From positions 1-38,535 of the forward strand of contig CAIOZU010000037.1 of assembly GCA_903862885.1 (NCBI GenBank): a DNA stretch of 38,535 nucleotides, written 5' to 3'. The translations under genes and the position numbers were made by a program. Origin of the DNA: an uncultured Pseudomonadota bacterium. GTDB lineage: Bacteria > Pseudomonadota > Gammaproteobacteria > Steroidobacterales > Steroidobacteraceae. This document shows positions 7,186-15,999 of the stretch, piece by piece (the stretch's first letter is position 1; each line of letters begins with the position of its first letter). The notes below the pieces were generated by a model. That model was not told where the DNA came from and did not search any database. It saw nothing but the letters and a program-made list of their open reading frames with translations.

Positions 7186-8688
7186 ATGCACACTGACCCA
7201 AAGCCCACGGCCATCACCCTAAACCATGCCCTGAGCTGGCGCGAAGTCCATGCGGTGGCGACAGGTGCCTCCCTGCAACTGTCGCCGGATACCGCCACGC
7301 GCATCCATGCCGCGCGCGCTTTGGTGGACAGCATCTCTGCGAAGGGTATTCGCGCCTACGGTGTCAATACGGGCGTTGGCGCACTGTGTGACGTGATGAT
7401 TGATATCGCCGAACAAGCGCACCTCTCCAGAAATCTGATCATGAGTCATGCCGTGGGCGTGGGCAGCCCCCTCAGTCCCATCGAAACGCGCGCCATCATG
7501 GCCGCACAAGTCAATAATTTTTGCCACGGCTACTCCGGTGTCAGGCTCGCACTCGTTGAGCAACTACTGACGCTACTCAACGCCCATTGCACCCCGGTGG
7601 TGCCCTCGCAGGGCTCGGTGGGCTATCTCTCACACATGGCGCACATCGCGCTGGTGGTCATCGGCGAAGGTCAGGTGCATGCCACACCCTCATCAGGCAA
7701 TGCGTCCTTGGGTACTTCGCACATCAAGCCGTTGGTATTAGCTGCCAAAGAAGGCTTAAGCATCCTCAATGGCACTCCCTGTGCGACCGGCTTGGCAGCC
7801 ATGGTGTTGGCACGCGCTGAGCGGCTGCTCGCCTGGGCGGATGATGTGAGCGCCATGAGTTTCGAGGCGCTTCGCGGACAACCCGCCGCCTTTGATGAGG
7901 ATATTTTGGCGTTACGACAATCGCCCGCCATCAACCAAGTGGGTGCGCGTCTGCGCGCGTTGTTGTCAGGCAGCGCCATCTTGGCGGCGAGCGCAGGTGC
8001 GCACACTCAGGCCTCTTTAAGTCTGCGGGCTATTCCACACGTCCATGGCGCGGCTCGTGAGGTATGGACGCACACCACCGTCCTCGTCGATCAAGAACTC
8101 AAGGCAGTCACCGATAATCCTATCGTCACGGGCACCATGGAGGCGCCCGAAGCCCATTCCGAAGCGCACGCCATTGGCGCCGCCTTAGGCTTAGCGATGG
8201 ACAGCCTTGGTGTCGCCGTCGCGTCAGTGGCCGCCATGTCCGAGCGACGCACTGACCGGCTGGTGAACCCCTTAGTCAGTGGGCTACCCGCTTTTCTGTC
8301 GGCCGTACCCGGGGTAGGAAGCGGTTTTATGATTGCGCAGTACACCGCCGCGTCCTTGGTGGCCGACAATCGTCGTCTGGCGGCGCCGGCGAGTCTCGAT
8401 GGGGGTATCACCTCCGCGCTGCAGGAGGATCATTTATGCCACGCCACCCCCGCCGCTCTCAAAGCGCTCAAGATTTTGGATAACGCGGAGCATATTGTGG
8501 CGATTGAGCTCTTGGCCGCCACCCAGGCCTATGACTTATTAATGGGGGCCCCGGCCCGCGCACCGGCAACCGAGCGGCTGCATCAACGGGTCCGACAACT
8601 GGCCCCGACCTACACGGACGATCGCCCCCTGGCCGTAGATATCCTGCGAGCACGCGATCTGATCAGCAGCCAATGGCCAAATGCCTAG
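7186..8688 (+). CDS. Histidine ammonia-lyase homologue lacking the MIO triad (possible ergothionase-like trimethylammonia lyase)
   Basis: A 500-residue protein of the aromatic amino acid lyase family, collinear with HutH. Preserved HutH active-site positions: Tyr58 (AYGVNTG), His88 (RNLIMSHA), Asn195 (SILNG), Gln275, Arg281 and Glu414 (LQEDH). The cofactor-forming Ala-Ser-Gly is missing: HutH reads GSVGASGDLAPLAH, here residues 143-153 read GSVGYLSHMAH, an in-frame loss of exactly three residues. The MIO electrophile therefore cannot form. The position of HutH Tyr280 is Leu278. From memory, ergothionase, which eliminates trimethylamine from ergothioneine without MIO, belongs to this fold; elimination from an already quaternised nitrogen does not need MIO. 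Surrounding betaine genes favour such a role. The ATG at 7186 follows GAGAGATTGGC. Confidence 0.75.
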   Translation: MHTDPKPTAITLNHALSWREVHAVATGASLQLSPDTATRIHAARALVDSISAKGIRAYGVNTGVGALCDVMIDIAEQAHLSRNLIMSHAVGVGSPLSPIETRAIMAAQVNNFCHGYSGVRLALVEQLLTLLNAHCTPVVPSQGSVGYLSHMAHIALVVIGEGQVHATPSSGNASLGTSHIKPLVLAAKEGLSILNGTPCATGLAAMVLARAERLLAWADDVSAMSFEALRGQPAAFDEDILALRQSPAINQVGARLRALLSGSAILAASAGAHTQASLSLRAIPHVHGAAREVWTHTTVLVDQELKAVTDNPIVTGTMEAPEAHSEAHAIGAALGLAMDSLGVAVASVAAMSERRTDRLVNPLVSGLPAFLSAVPGVGSGFMIAQYTAASLVADNRRLAAPASLDGGITSALQEDHLCHATPAALKALKILDNAEHIVAIELLAATQAYDLLMGAPARAPATERLHQRVRQLAPTYTDDRPLAVDILRARDLISSQWPNA

Positions 8689-8742
8689 GTTTTGATCAAA
8701 AACCGCCGCGCGGTCCTTGAATCCGCGTGTCGATTGCATAAA

Positions 8743-8761
8743 TGCCGATGGCCTATCGGCA
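8743..8761. other. Hairpin downstream of the HAL-like lyase
   Basis: Seven-base arms TGCCGAT and ATCGGCA around the loop GGCCT. It lies 55 bases after the lyase stop and about 140 bases before the LysR start. There is no T-run after it on either strand, so it is at best a weak terminator or an mRNA-stabilising structure. Confidence 0.35.
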
Positions 8762-8834
8762 AAAGGCATTGGCTCTGATTGCCACTTTAGGCCACCCTTG
8801 CGGCCGACCCAAAGCACCGAAAAGGCGTCTGGGA

Positions 8835-8849
8835 ACCGTACAATACGGT
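8835..8849. promoter_or_regulatory. Perfect dyad ACCGTA-CAA-TACGGT, possible operator
   Basis: Six-base perfect inverted repeats separated by three bases, 51 bases upstream of the LysR start codon in a 212-base gap. The size and position fit an operator for the LysR regulator itself or for another regulator of the lyase/MttB genes. No second copy was noticed in the window. Binding is inferred only. Confidence 0.4.
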
Positions 8850-8900
8850 CCTCCACCGAACATAAAGACAGATCGGTGGGCTTGGGTCCTAGGAGAGTGC

Positions 8901-9881
8901 ATGGATCGCGTAAAAATTGACCGTCGCTGGCTCCCCTTAAACGCGCTGCGCGCGTTTGAGGCCGTGGCTAAGCACGGCAGTTTCACCGGTGCCGCCCAAG
9001 CACTTATGATTTCGCAAAGCGCACTGTCACGGCATGTGATTTCCCTCGAAAAACTCATTGGCGTACAGCTGTTCGAACGACGCCCCCAATCACTGGTCCT
9101 GACCGCAGCGGGTAATCATCTGTTGCCCGCCATCACCAAATCCTTTGATCGGCTGGAATATGCCATCGACGAAGTGCGTCAAGCGAGCGCGCCTGCGCTT
9201 CGTACGCTGCGCGTGCAGATGCCACCGACCTTCGCCGTGCATCTGGCGGTGCCCATCTTGAGAGATTTCCGTGCCGCCAATCAAGAGGTCAATATTGATA
9301 TGGTGAGCCCTTACGGAGTGGGCCAGCCACCGAATGATGTCGACGTGGCGGTGGTGTATGCACAGCCCACCATCACCGACATGGTGTCGGACTTATTGTG
9401 GCCTGAGCGCCTGAGCATCCTATGCCACCCCGATGTCGCCGCACGCCACGCAGGCAAAGACTTAGCGAGCTTTATCAATGACAATGAGCTCATCCATGTG
9501 CGCATCGCCGACCTACCAAGGCACTACCGCTGGGCACAGCTCATCAAACAGGAACGGCCCAGTCAGGTGAATGTCGATCGCGGCCTGGTATTTGATACCT
9601 CTCTGCTGGCCGCGCAATATGCGTTGTCTGGCGAAGGACTGGCGCTGGTGGACATCAACTTATTTAAAGAGGACTTAGCGGCCAAGCGCTTAGTCCAGCC
9701 GTTTAACGTCATCTTGGATGAAGGATTCGGCTATTACCTCATCACCCACCCGGAAGGCTTAAGCGACACCGCCATTGCTTTATTCCGGTCGTGGCTCATT
9801 GATCACTTTGGCACCCGTCCATCGAGCAACGCGGGTGCAGGAACACGCGGTACTGACGCCGCAGGAGCATACCATTCATGA
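8901..9881 (+). CDS. LysR-family transcriptional regulator (GcvA-like)
   Basis: A 326-residue LysR regulator. The N-terminal winged helix-turn-helix is clear (LPLNALRAFEAVAKHGSF, then AAQALMISQSALSRHV and FERRPQSLVLTAAG), followed by the effector-binding domain with FDTSLLAAQYALSGEGLALV. The frame is open 53 codons further upstream, but the ATG at 8901 has AGGAG five bases before it and begins just ahead of the DNA-binding domain, as usual for GcvA-type members. Unlike most LysR genes it is on the same strand as its presumed targets, between the lyase and MttB. Its last four bases overlap the MttB start (ATGA), so the two are co-translated. A perfect dyad at 8835-8849 is a candidate binding site. 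The effector is unknown. Confidence 0.9.
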   Translation: MDRVKIDRRWLPLNALRAFEAVAKHGSFTGAAQALMISQSALSRHVISLEKLIGVQLFERRPQSLVLTAAGNHLLPAITKSFDRLEYAIDEVRQASAPALRTLRVQMPPTFAVHLAVPILRDFRAANQEVNIDMVSPYGVGQPPNDVDVAVVYAQPTITDMVSDLLWPERLSILCHPDVAARHAGKDLASFINDNELIHVRIADLPRHYRWAQLIKQERPSQVNVDRGLVFDTSLLAAQYALSGEGLALVDINLFKEDLAAKRLVQPFNVILDEGFGYYLITHPEGLSDTAIALFRSWLIDHFGTRPSSNAGAGTRGTDAAGAYHS

Positions 9882-11455
9882 CTGAGCACACCGATCGAGC
9901 CGACCGACGCACCGGGCGTCGTCGACCCGGCGCCCAAAGCACCCAAGAGCCGATTCCTGATCGGTCATTGAGCTACCGTCATCTCACCAATCCCTTTGAG
10001 CCACTCAAAGTGTTCTCAGACGACGAGATCGCCTCGATCCACGAAGCGGCTCTGCTCATTCTTGAAAATCAAGGTATGCGAGTGCTATCCGAACGCGGAC
10101 GCAAGACCTATGCGGCCGGGGGCGCAATGGTGGATGAAGCCACCTTTATGACGCGAATCGATCGTGGCCTCGTCGCGCAAGCACTGGCAACTGCGCCACG
10201 CGACATCACTCTACATGCCAAAGATCCTGCCCGGCACATGCCCATGTCCGGTAAGCACGTCGTCTTCGCACCCACCTCAGGTCCACCCAACATCATGGAT
10301 CTGAAGCGTGGTCGACGCGCCGGCACCTTTGAAGATTTTTCTAACATGATGAAGCTGTGCCAGAGCTTCGAAGTCATGCATGTATTAGGCGGCGGCGTCG
10401 AGCCACAGGACATCCCGATCCATATCCGCCATCTCGACACCACCCGCGCGATGCTGATGCTCACCGATAAGATCCCGCTGGTCTATGCGCGTGGCACAGG
10501 TCAAATTAATGACAACTTTGAGTTGATCCGGATCGCTTATGGGCTCAGCAAAGAAGAGTTCGAGGCGCGCCCACACACGATTGCGATTATTAATACCAAC
10601 TCACCCTTGCAGCTAGATATTCCGATGGCGGAGGGCATCATAGATTTTGCGGCGGCCGGACAGCCGCTGATCATCACGCCCTTCACACTGGCGGGTGCCA
10701 TGGCACCTGTCACTATTGCAGGAGCCCTGACTTTGGCCCACGCCGAAGCCCTCGCAGGACTGGTGCTGGCACAAATCGTGCGCCCCGGCTCACCGATTGT
10801 GTACGGTAGCTTCACCTCGAACGTCGACATGAAATCGGGTTCCCCCGCCTTTGGCACGCCGGAGTATGTGAAATCCTCCTTCGGCGCAGGCCAACTGGCT
10901 CGACACATTGGTCTCCCGTGGCGCTCATCAAATGCCACTGCATCCAACAGCCCCGATGCACAATCCGCCTATGAATCGCAGATGAGCTTGTGGGGCGCAC
11001 TGATGGGCGGCTGCAACTTCATGCTGCACGCCGCCGGGTGGTTAGAAAGTGGACTGACCACTTCTTATGAAAAATTTATTCTGGACATCGAAATGCTGCA
11101 GATGTTCGCTGAGACCTTTCAGCCCGTGCTCGCGACCCCGGCGGAGCTTGCGCTGGATGCCATTGCGGAAGCCGGTGTCAGCGTCTCACAAGCGTTGCCA
11201 GCGCACTTTTTTGGCTGCGCGCATACACAAGCACGTTACCGCACCGCTTTTTACACCCCCCTAGTGTCTGACTGGCGGAACTTTGGGGCCTGGACCGATG
11301 CGGGCAGTCACACCGCAACCGAGCGCGCCCATACCATCTGGCAAGACACACTGGCAAAATATCAAGCACCTGAGCGTGATCCGGCGATCGTCGAAGAGCT
11401 CGATGCGTTCGTCGCCAAGCGCAAGGCAGCCGGTGGCGCGCCGCCGGTGAGCTAA
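9878..11455 (+). CDS. MttB-superfamily (trimethylamine methyltransferase-like) protein, non-pyrrolysine
   Basis: A 525-residue member of the MttB family (TIM-barrel methyltransferases acting on quaternary or tertiary amines). Conserved-looking blocks are PNIMDLKRGRR, TNSPLQLD, ITPFTLAGAMAPVT and YGSFTSNVDMKSGSPAFG. The frame has no internal amber codon, so it is a non-pyrrolysine member; characterised ones demethylate glycine betaine (MtgB), proline betaine (MtpB) or carnitine (MtcB), passing the methyl to a corrinoid protein. No corrinoid-binding protein (about 210 residues with a DxHxxG motif) is present in the window. The first 30 residues are charged and low in complexity and may not be part of the fold. 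The start overlaps the LysR stop as ATGA. The next gene is a dimethylglycine-dehydrogenase-like flavoprotein, which suggests glycine betaine as substrate. Confidence 0.85.
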   Translation: MTEHTDRADRRTGRRRPGAQSTQEPIPDRSLSYRHLTNPFEPLKVFSDDEIASIHEAALLILENQGMRVLSERGRKTYAAGGAMVDEATFMTRIDRGLVAQALATAPRDITLHAKDPARHMPMSGKHVVFAPTSGPPNIMDLKRGRRAGTFEDFSNMMKLCQSFEVMHVLGGGVEPQDIPIHIRHLDTTRAMLMLTDKIPLVYARGTGQINDNFELIRIAYGLSKEEFEARPHTIAIINTNSPLQLDIPMAEGIIDFAAAGQPLIITPFTLAGAMAPVTIAGALTLAHAEALAGLVLAQIVRPGSPIVYGSFTSNVDMKSGSPAFGTPEYVKSSFGAGQLARHIGLPWRSSNATASNSPDAQSAYESQMSLWGALMGGCNFMLHAAGWLESGLTTSYEKFILDIEMLQMFAETFQPVLATPAELALDAIAEAGVSVSQALPAHFFGCAHTQARYRTAFYTPLVSDWRNFGAWTDAGSHTATERAHTIWQDTLAKYQAPERDPAIVEELDAFVAKRKAAGGAPPVS

Positions 11456-11475
11456 GGGACAGCTAATTTTATTTT

Positions 11476-11493
11476 GGTGGTCTTCGGACCACC
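11476..11493. other. UUCG-tetraloop hairpin between MttB and the flavoprotein gene
   Basis: Perfect seven-base stem GGTGGTC/GACCACC closed by TTCG, a C(UUCG)G tetraloop. It stands in the 67-base gap of the operon. It is not followed by a T-run, so a role in mRNA processing or stability is more likely than termination. Confidence 0.55.
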
Positions 11494-11522
11494 TGACTTA
11501 ACTCATAGAACGAAGGACAGAT

Positions 11523-13934
11523 ATGCGTACGCATGTGCAAGCAGTGGTGATCGGTGGTGGCGTGGTGGGCGCGAGCGTGCTGTACCACCTGACAAAGGCG
11601 GGATGGAAAGATGTGCTACTCATTGAGCGCGCTGAGCTCACCTCAGGCTCAACCTGGCACGCGGCCGGCGGTATGCACACCGTCAATGGCGACCCCAATG
11701 TCGCCAAACTTCAGCAGTACACCATCAAGCTGTATCAAGAGATTGAGGCGATTTCAGGGCAGTCCTGCGGCGTGCACATCACCGGTGGCGTCATGTTGGC
11801 GGGCACCCCTGAGCGCGTCGATTGGCTCAAGATGGCCGTGGCGCGTGGCCGCTACTTAGGCATGGATCTGGAACTGATGTCAGTGCCAGAAGCCAAGAAA
11901 TTATTTCCGCTGCTAGAGGAAAAACACTTCCTAGGTGCGATCTATGATCCCATTGAAGGCCACGTAGATCCGTATGGCGTCACCCACGCCTACGCAAAAT
12001 CGGCGCAGATTGGTGGGGCAGAGATCGTAAGACAAACCCGTGTAGTCGACACCCAGCAGCGAGCGGATGGGACGTGGGATGTGATCACCGATCAAGGCAA
12101 CGTACACGCCGATCATGTGGTCAACGCCGGTGGTCTATGGGCACGTGAAGTTGGGCGAATGGTGGGCCTTGAGCTGCCCATTTTGGCGATGGAACATCAG
12201 TATCTCATCACCGAAGACATCCCCGAGTTCAAAGGCCAAAAAGAGCAGCTGCATTGCATCGATTTCGAGGGCGAGATCTATATGCGCCAAGAGCGCGGCG
12301 GCATGCTGATGGGTACATACGAGCGTGCCGGTGTGCCTTGGTCACCAAAAACCACCCCGTGGGACTTTGGCCAGGATCTCTTACCCAACGATCTAGATCG
12401 CATTGCACCGAGTCTTGAGGTCGGTTTTAAGCACTTTCCACGACTCGAAAGTGCTGGCATCAAAAAGATCGTTAATGGGCCGTTCACCTTTGCACCTGAT
12501 GGCAATCCATTGATCGGGCCTGTGCGTGGACTGAAGAATTACTGGGTGGCGTGTGGCGTGATGGCAGGCTTCAGTCAGGGCGGTGGCGTTGGCCTTGCGT
12601 TGTCACAGTGGATGGTCAATGGCGATCCGGGTGCTGATATTTGGGGCATGGATGTGGCCCGCTACGGCCATTGGGCGACGCTTGCGTATACCAATGCCAA
12701 AGTGCGCGAGAACTATTCGCGCCGCTTCAGTATTCGCTTCCCGAATGAAGAATTGACGGCTGCAAGGCCGCTGCGTACCACCCCGATTTATGATCGCTTG
12801 ATTGCTGAGAACGCGGTATTCGGTGATTACTGCGGTCTTGAGCATCCGTTATGGTTTGCGCCGAAAGGCACGCCCGCCGTTGAAGAATTCACGTGGGGCC
12901 GATCCAATGCGCACCCGGTGGTCGCTGAAGAATGCCGTGCGGTGCGTGAACAGGCGGGTCTCTTAGAGATCTCTAACTACGGAAAATTCGAAGTCACCGG
13001 CCCCAAAGCGGCTGAGTGGCTTGGTCACGTCATGGCCAATCGGGTGCCCGCCATCGGTCGCATGGTGCTGACACCGATGCTCAACGAGGCGGGTCGCTTG
13101 ATTGGTGATTTCACCATTGCGCGCCTCAGTGAGGAGCGTTTCTTCGTGGTGGGCACCTATGCGGCGGAGACCTTCTACATGCGATGGTTCGAACGCAGCC
13201 TGCCGCCTAGTGGCGTCACCGTGCGACCCTGCGCGATGGAGTATGTCGGTTTATCGGTCGCCGGTCCCCGAGCACGAGAGATTCTGCAGCCTCTAGTGAG
13301 CGAGGATCTATCCACTGCCGCCTTCCCCTTCATGTCATTTAAAGCAATGGATGTCGGCATGGTACCCACCCTCATGGGTCGGGTGTCTTTCACCGGTGAC
13401 ATCGGCTATGAGCTGTGGGTTACCACCGACTATCAGCGCACGCTATTTGACTTGCTGATGAAGGCCGGTGCTAGCCATGGCCTGCGCTTGATTGGAGGCC
13501 GCACACTCAACTCATTGCGCCTAGAAAAAGGCTTCGGCACGTGGGCACGGGAATTTAGACCCATCTATGGGCCGCTAGAAGCCGGTCTCAGTCGCTTTGT
13601 GGACTTCAAGAAAGAGCACTTCATTGGCCGCGAAGCCGCACTCGCTGAAAAAGCCAGCGGCGGTGAAAGGCGTTTAATTCAGCTAGACGTGGCGGCGGTG
13701 GATGCGGATGCGATCAGTGATGAACCGATTTTCCATGACGGCAAAGTCGTCGGTTGGGTGACCTCGGGTGGCTATGGCCACTCGGTTAAAAAATCCATCG
13801 CCTTAGGCTATGTCGATAAGGCAGTGGCTGAAGCAACTACCGGCTTTGAAGTGGAACTCATCGGCCACCGTCGTGCCGCCACTCGCTTGGTCGAATCACC
13901 CTTTGATCCGAAGGGCCTTAAGATGCGCGCCTAG
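11523..13934 (+). CDS. Dimethylglycine/sarcosine dehydrogenase-like flavoprotein with GcvT domain
   Basis: An 803-residue two-part enzyme. Residues 1-400 form a DAO-type FAD domain with VVIGGGVVGASVLYHL (8-23) and SGSTWHAAGGM, whose His46 matches the histidine that carries covalent FAD in dimethylglycine and sarcosine dehydrogenases. Residues 430-800 form a GcvT-like aminomethyltransferase domain that binds tetrahydrofolate, with GYELWVTTDY and LRLIGGRTLNSLRLEKGFG. Such enzymes oxidatively remove an N-methyl group and hand it to tetrahydrofolate. Length matches the family (about 800-860). Placed directly after MttB, it likely demethylates the product of that step, for example dimethylglycine to sarcosine. 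The exact substrate among dimethylglycine, sarcosine and related amines cannot be told from sequence. Confidence 0.88.
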   Translation: MRTHVQAVVIGGGVVGASVLYHLTKAGWKDVLLIERAELTSGSTWHAAGGMHTVNGDPNVAKLQQYTIKLYQEIEAISGQSCGVHITGGVMLAGTPERVDWLKMAVARGRYLGMDLELMSVPEAKKLFPLLEEKHFLGAIYDPIEGHVDPYGVTHAYAKSAQIGGAEIVRQTRVVDTQQRADGTWDVITDQGNVHADHVVNAGGLWAREVGRMVGLELPILAMEHQYLITEDIPEFKGQKEQLHCIDFEGEIYMRQERGGMLMGTYERAGVPWSPKTTPWDFGQDLLPNDLDRIAPSLEVGFKHFPRLESAGIKKIVNGPFTFAPDGNPLIGPVRGLKNYWVACGVMAGFSQGGGVGLALSQWMVNGDPGADIWGMDVARYGHWATLAYTNAKVRENYSRRFSIRFPNEELTAARPLRTTPIYDRLIAENAVFGDYCGLEHPLWFAPKGTPAVEEFTWGRSNAHPVVAEECRAVREQAGLLEISNYGKFEVTGPKAAEWLGHVMANRVPAIGRMVLTPMLNEAGRLIGDFTIARLSEERFFVVGTYAAETFYMRWFERSLPPSGVTVRPCAMEYVGLSVAGPRAREILQPLVSEDLSTAAFPFMSFKAMDVGMVPTLMGRVSFTGDIGYELWVTTDYQRTLFDLLMKAGASHGLRLIGGRTLNSLRLEKGFGTWAREFRPIYGPLEAGLSRFVDFKKEHFIGREAALAEKASGGERRLIQLDVAAVDADAISDEPIFHDGKVVGWVTSGGYGHSVKKSIALGYVDKAVAEATTGFEVELIGHRRAATRLVESPFDPKGLKMRA

Positions 13935-13949
13935 GCACGGTCAAAGGTC

Positions 13950-13976
13950 GCCTCTGTCGTCTTTGACGGCAGAGGC
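13950..13976. other. Strong intergenic hairpin
   Basis: A 12-base-pair stem (GCCTCTGTCGTC with GACGGCAGAGGC, one G-U pair) and a TTT loop, 16 bases after the flavoprotein stop. No T-run follows. It is the second of three such hairpins between genes of this operon (others at 11476-11493 and 16000-16028). Confidence 0.55.
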
Positions 13977-14019
13977 GTAACCACCGCCATCCACTTCTCA
14001 TCTGAAAGCGACACACCGC

Positions 14020-15420
14020 ATGGCCGTCCGCACCGACCACATCGCCGCGCTCGTTGAGATCGTTGGACGTGACCATGCATTGACTGAACGCGACTTAGCA
14101 ACTCGCGACCCAGGCATTGATCCTCATAACTTAGGCGCCGATCTGTTGGTGCGCCCCAAAACCACCGCTGAGGTAGCCGATGTGCTGCGTGTCTGTCACG
14201 ACGCTCACATCGGCGTCGTCCCGCAGGGCGGGCGGACCGGCATCTCAGGCGGCGCGGTGTCGCAGGCGGGTGAGATCATTTTGTCACTGGAACGCATGAA
14301 TGCGATCGAGTCTCTCGATCCGATTAGCCGCTGTGCGGTGGTTCAAGCGGGCGTGACGCTCGGTGCGCTGATCAAAGCCTGTCACTCACATCAGCTATCG
14401 CCTGCAATGGATTTAGGCGCACGGGACAGCGCCACACTCGGTGGACTGGCCTCAACCAATGCGGGTGGCAGCCAGGCTTTTCGTTTTGGAACCATGCGTG
14501 ATCGCCTCTTAGGACTCGAGGTGGTGCTAGCAGACGGGACCGTGATCACCGAGTTGGGGCAGGTCAGAAAGCGCAATGAGGGCTTGGCTCTCGAGCAACT
14601 GTTCATCGGCGCGGAAGGTATTTTAGGCGTCATCACCCGGGTCTCCATCGCGTTGGTCGATGAAGACGGGCCCCTCGCCGCTGCGCTCGTCGGCGTCTCT
14701 GATGTATCAGCCGCTGTCACCCTCACTGACCAACTACAACGCAGGTCGGGTATTCGACTCAGCTCCATCGAGATCATGTCCGGCAATCACGCACGCATCA
14801 GTAGCCAAGCGCTTGGCTTGACTGAATTTGAGTCCTTGTGTGTGCAGCCGTATGTGCTGTTGATTGAGGCGACCGCCCCCAGCGCTTTAGCCGCGGAGGA
14901 ATCCTTGGTACAGGCACTCGCAGTGCCTTTGGAGACAGGCCTCATTGTGGATGCGGTGATCGCCCAAAACGAGCAGCAACGGCAATCGATGTGGCGGGTA
15001 CGCGAGGACTGGAGCGTCGATCGGCAATACCCGGGGGGACTCTGGTATGACGTCTCTGTGCCGATCGCTCACCTCGCCCATTACCTCGACCACTTCACCA
15101 CCACACTCACAGCGCATGACCCCGGCTTATCAGTGTTTGTTGTCGGGCATCTAGCCGATGGCAATGTCCACATCACGGTGAACGCCACCCAGCCGATCAC
15201 CGCCCGCTATGAAGAGATTGCTCCTCTAGTGACGACCACGCTTCGCGCGATCAGCGGATCCTTCTCGGCCGAGCATGGCATCGGTCTTGAGAAAAAGGCG
15301 ACTCTGGTGCGTGAACTCAGTATGGCTAAGCAGACGCAGATGCATCGACTCAAAACCTTATTCGATCCCCACGGGATCATGAACCCAGGCAAAGTACTGT
15401 CGACACCCACACCTCAATGA
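14020..15420 (+). CDS. FAD-linked oxidase (GlcD / D-2-hydroxyacid dehydrogenase family)
   Basis: A 466-residue PCMH-type flavoprotein. The FAD-binding region has VVPQGGRTGISGGAV and LGGLASTNAGGSQAFRFG; the C-terminal FAD-oxidase domain has VVGHLADGNVHITVN and SAEHGIGLEKK, ending in FDPHGIMNPGKVL. These are hallmarks of glycolate oxidase subunit D and D-2-hydroxyglutarate or D-lactate dehydrogenases. It oxidises a 2-hydroxy acid and passes electrons to a quinone, cytochrome or electron-transfer flavoprotein. It lies 85 bases after the dimethylglycine-dehydrogenase-like gene, separated by a hairpin. Its place in betaine catabolism is not obvious; a hydroxyacid by-product of the pathway is one possibility. 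Substrate unknown. Confidence 0.85.
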   Translation: MAVRTDHIAALVEIVGRDHALTERDLATRDPGIDPHNLGADLLVRPKTTAEVADVLRVCHDAHIGVVPQGGRTGISGGAVSQAGEIILSLERMNAIESLDPISRCAVVQAGVTLGALIKACHSHQLSPAMDLGARDSATLGGLASTNAGGSQAFRFGTMRDRLLGLEVVLADGTVITELGQVRKRNEGLALEQLFIGAEGILGVITRVSIALVDEDGPLAAALVGVSDVSAAVTLTDQLQRRSGIRLSSIEIMSGNHARISSQALGLTEFESLCVQPYVLLIEATAPSALAAEESLVQALAVPLETGLIVDAVIAQNEQQRQSMWRVREDWSVDRQYPGGLWYDVSVPIAHLAHYLDHFTTTLTAHDPGLSVFVVGHLADGNVHITVNATQPITARYEEIAPLVTTTLRAISGSFSAEHGIGLEKKATLVRELSMAKQTQMHRLKTLFDPHGIMNPGKVLSTPTPQ

Positions 15421-15463
15421 TCCACCCCCAGCCCTTATACCTCACACTACCGAGAAAACACTC

Positions 15464-15973
15464 ATGATCAGCCCGATGTACACCCAGTCAGTCCCTGTGT
15501 TTAAGCAATTGCTCACCGCACTTAAAACCATCTTGGCGCAGGCAGCGAGCCATGCCACCAGCCAATCCATCGACCCAAACGCCTACCTACAGGCACGGCT
15601 CTATCCGGATATGTTTCCGCTTTACAAACAAGTGCAGATTGCCGCTGATTTTGCTCGCGGGATCGCAGCCCGCCTAGCCGGCACGGAAGTACCTACCTAC
15701 GAGGGCAACGAAACGACTTTTGCCGATCTCGATGGCTTGTTGACCCGCACGTTGGGATTTTTAGAGGGTTTAAACCCAAGCCAATTTGACGGTAGTGAAG
15801 CAAAAGATATCGTGCTACGTCCCGGGACGCCAAAAGAAAAGAAACTGCGTGGTCAGGCGTATCTCGCCCACTATGGCCTGCCGCAATTCTTTTTCCATGT
15901 CACCACGGTGTATGCTCTCTTACGCCACAACGGCCTGACCATCGGCAAGCGCGATTACATAGGCACCTACTAG
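15464..15973 (+). CDS. DUF1993 family protein
   Basis: A 169-residue soluble protein that I recognise as DUF1993, a family with a DinB-like helical bundle. Signature stretches are SPMYTQSVPVFKQLL at the start, ARLYPDMFPLYKQVQIAADFA near 45-65, and YGLPQFFFHVTTVYALLRHNG near the end. The function of the family is not established to my knowledge; it is common in proteobacteria as a single-gene neighbour of many operons. It lies 43 bases after the FAD oxidase on the same strand and may be co-transcribed. No signal peptide or membrane segment is seen. Confidence 0.8.
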   Translation: MISPMYTQSVPVFKQLLTALKTILAQAASHATSQSIDPNAYLQARLYPDMFPLYKQVQIAADFARGIAARLAGTEVPTYEGNETTFADLDGLLTRTLGFLEGLNPSQFDGSEAKDIVLRPGTPKEKKLRGQAYLAHYGLPQFFFHVTTVYALLRHNGLTIGKRDYIGTY

Positions 15974-15999
15974 GCGACTTTCACATCAACCACTGACTG

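Noticed and set aside
7186-8688. Ordinary histidine ammonia-lyase (hutH)
   Set aside because: The MIO triad is absent and no hutU, hutI or hutG is nearby.
8742-8900. N-terminal extension of the LysR protein
   Set aside because: The 53 extra codons contain the hairpin and the dyad and precede a good ribosome site at 8891-8895.
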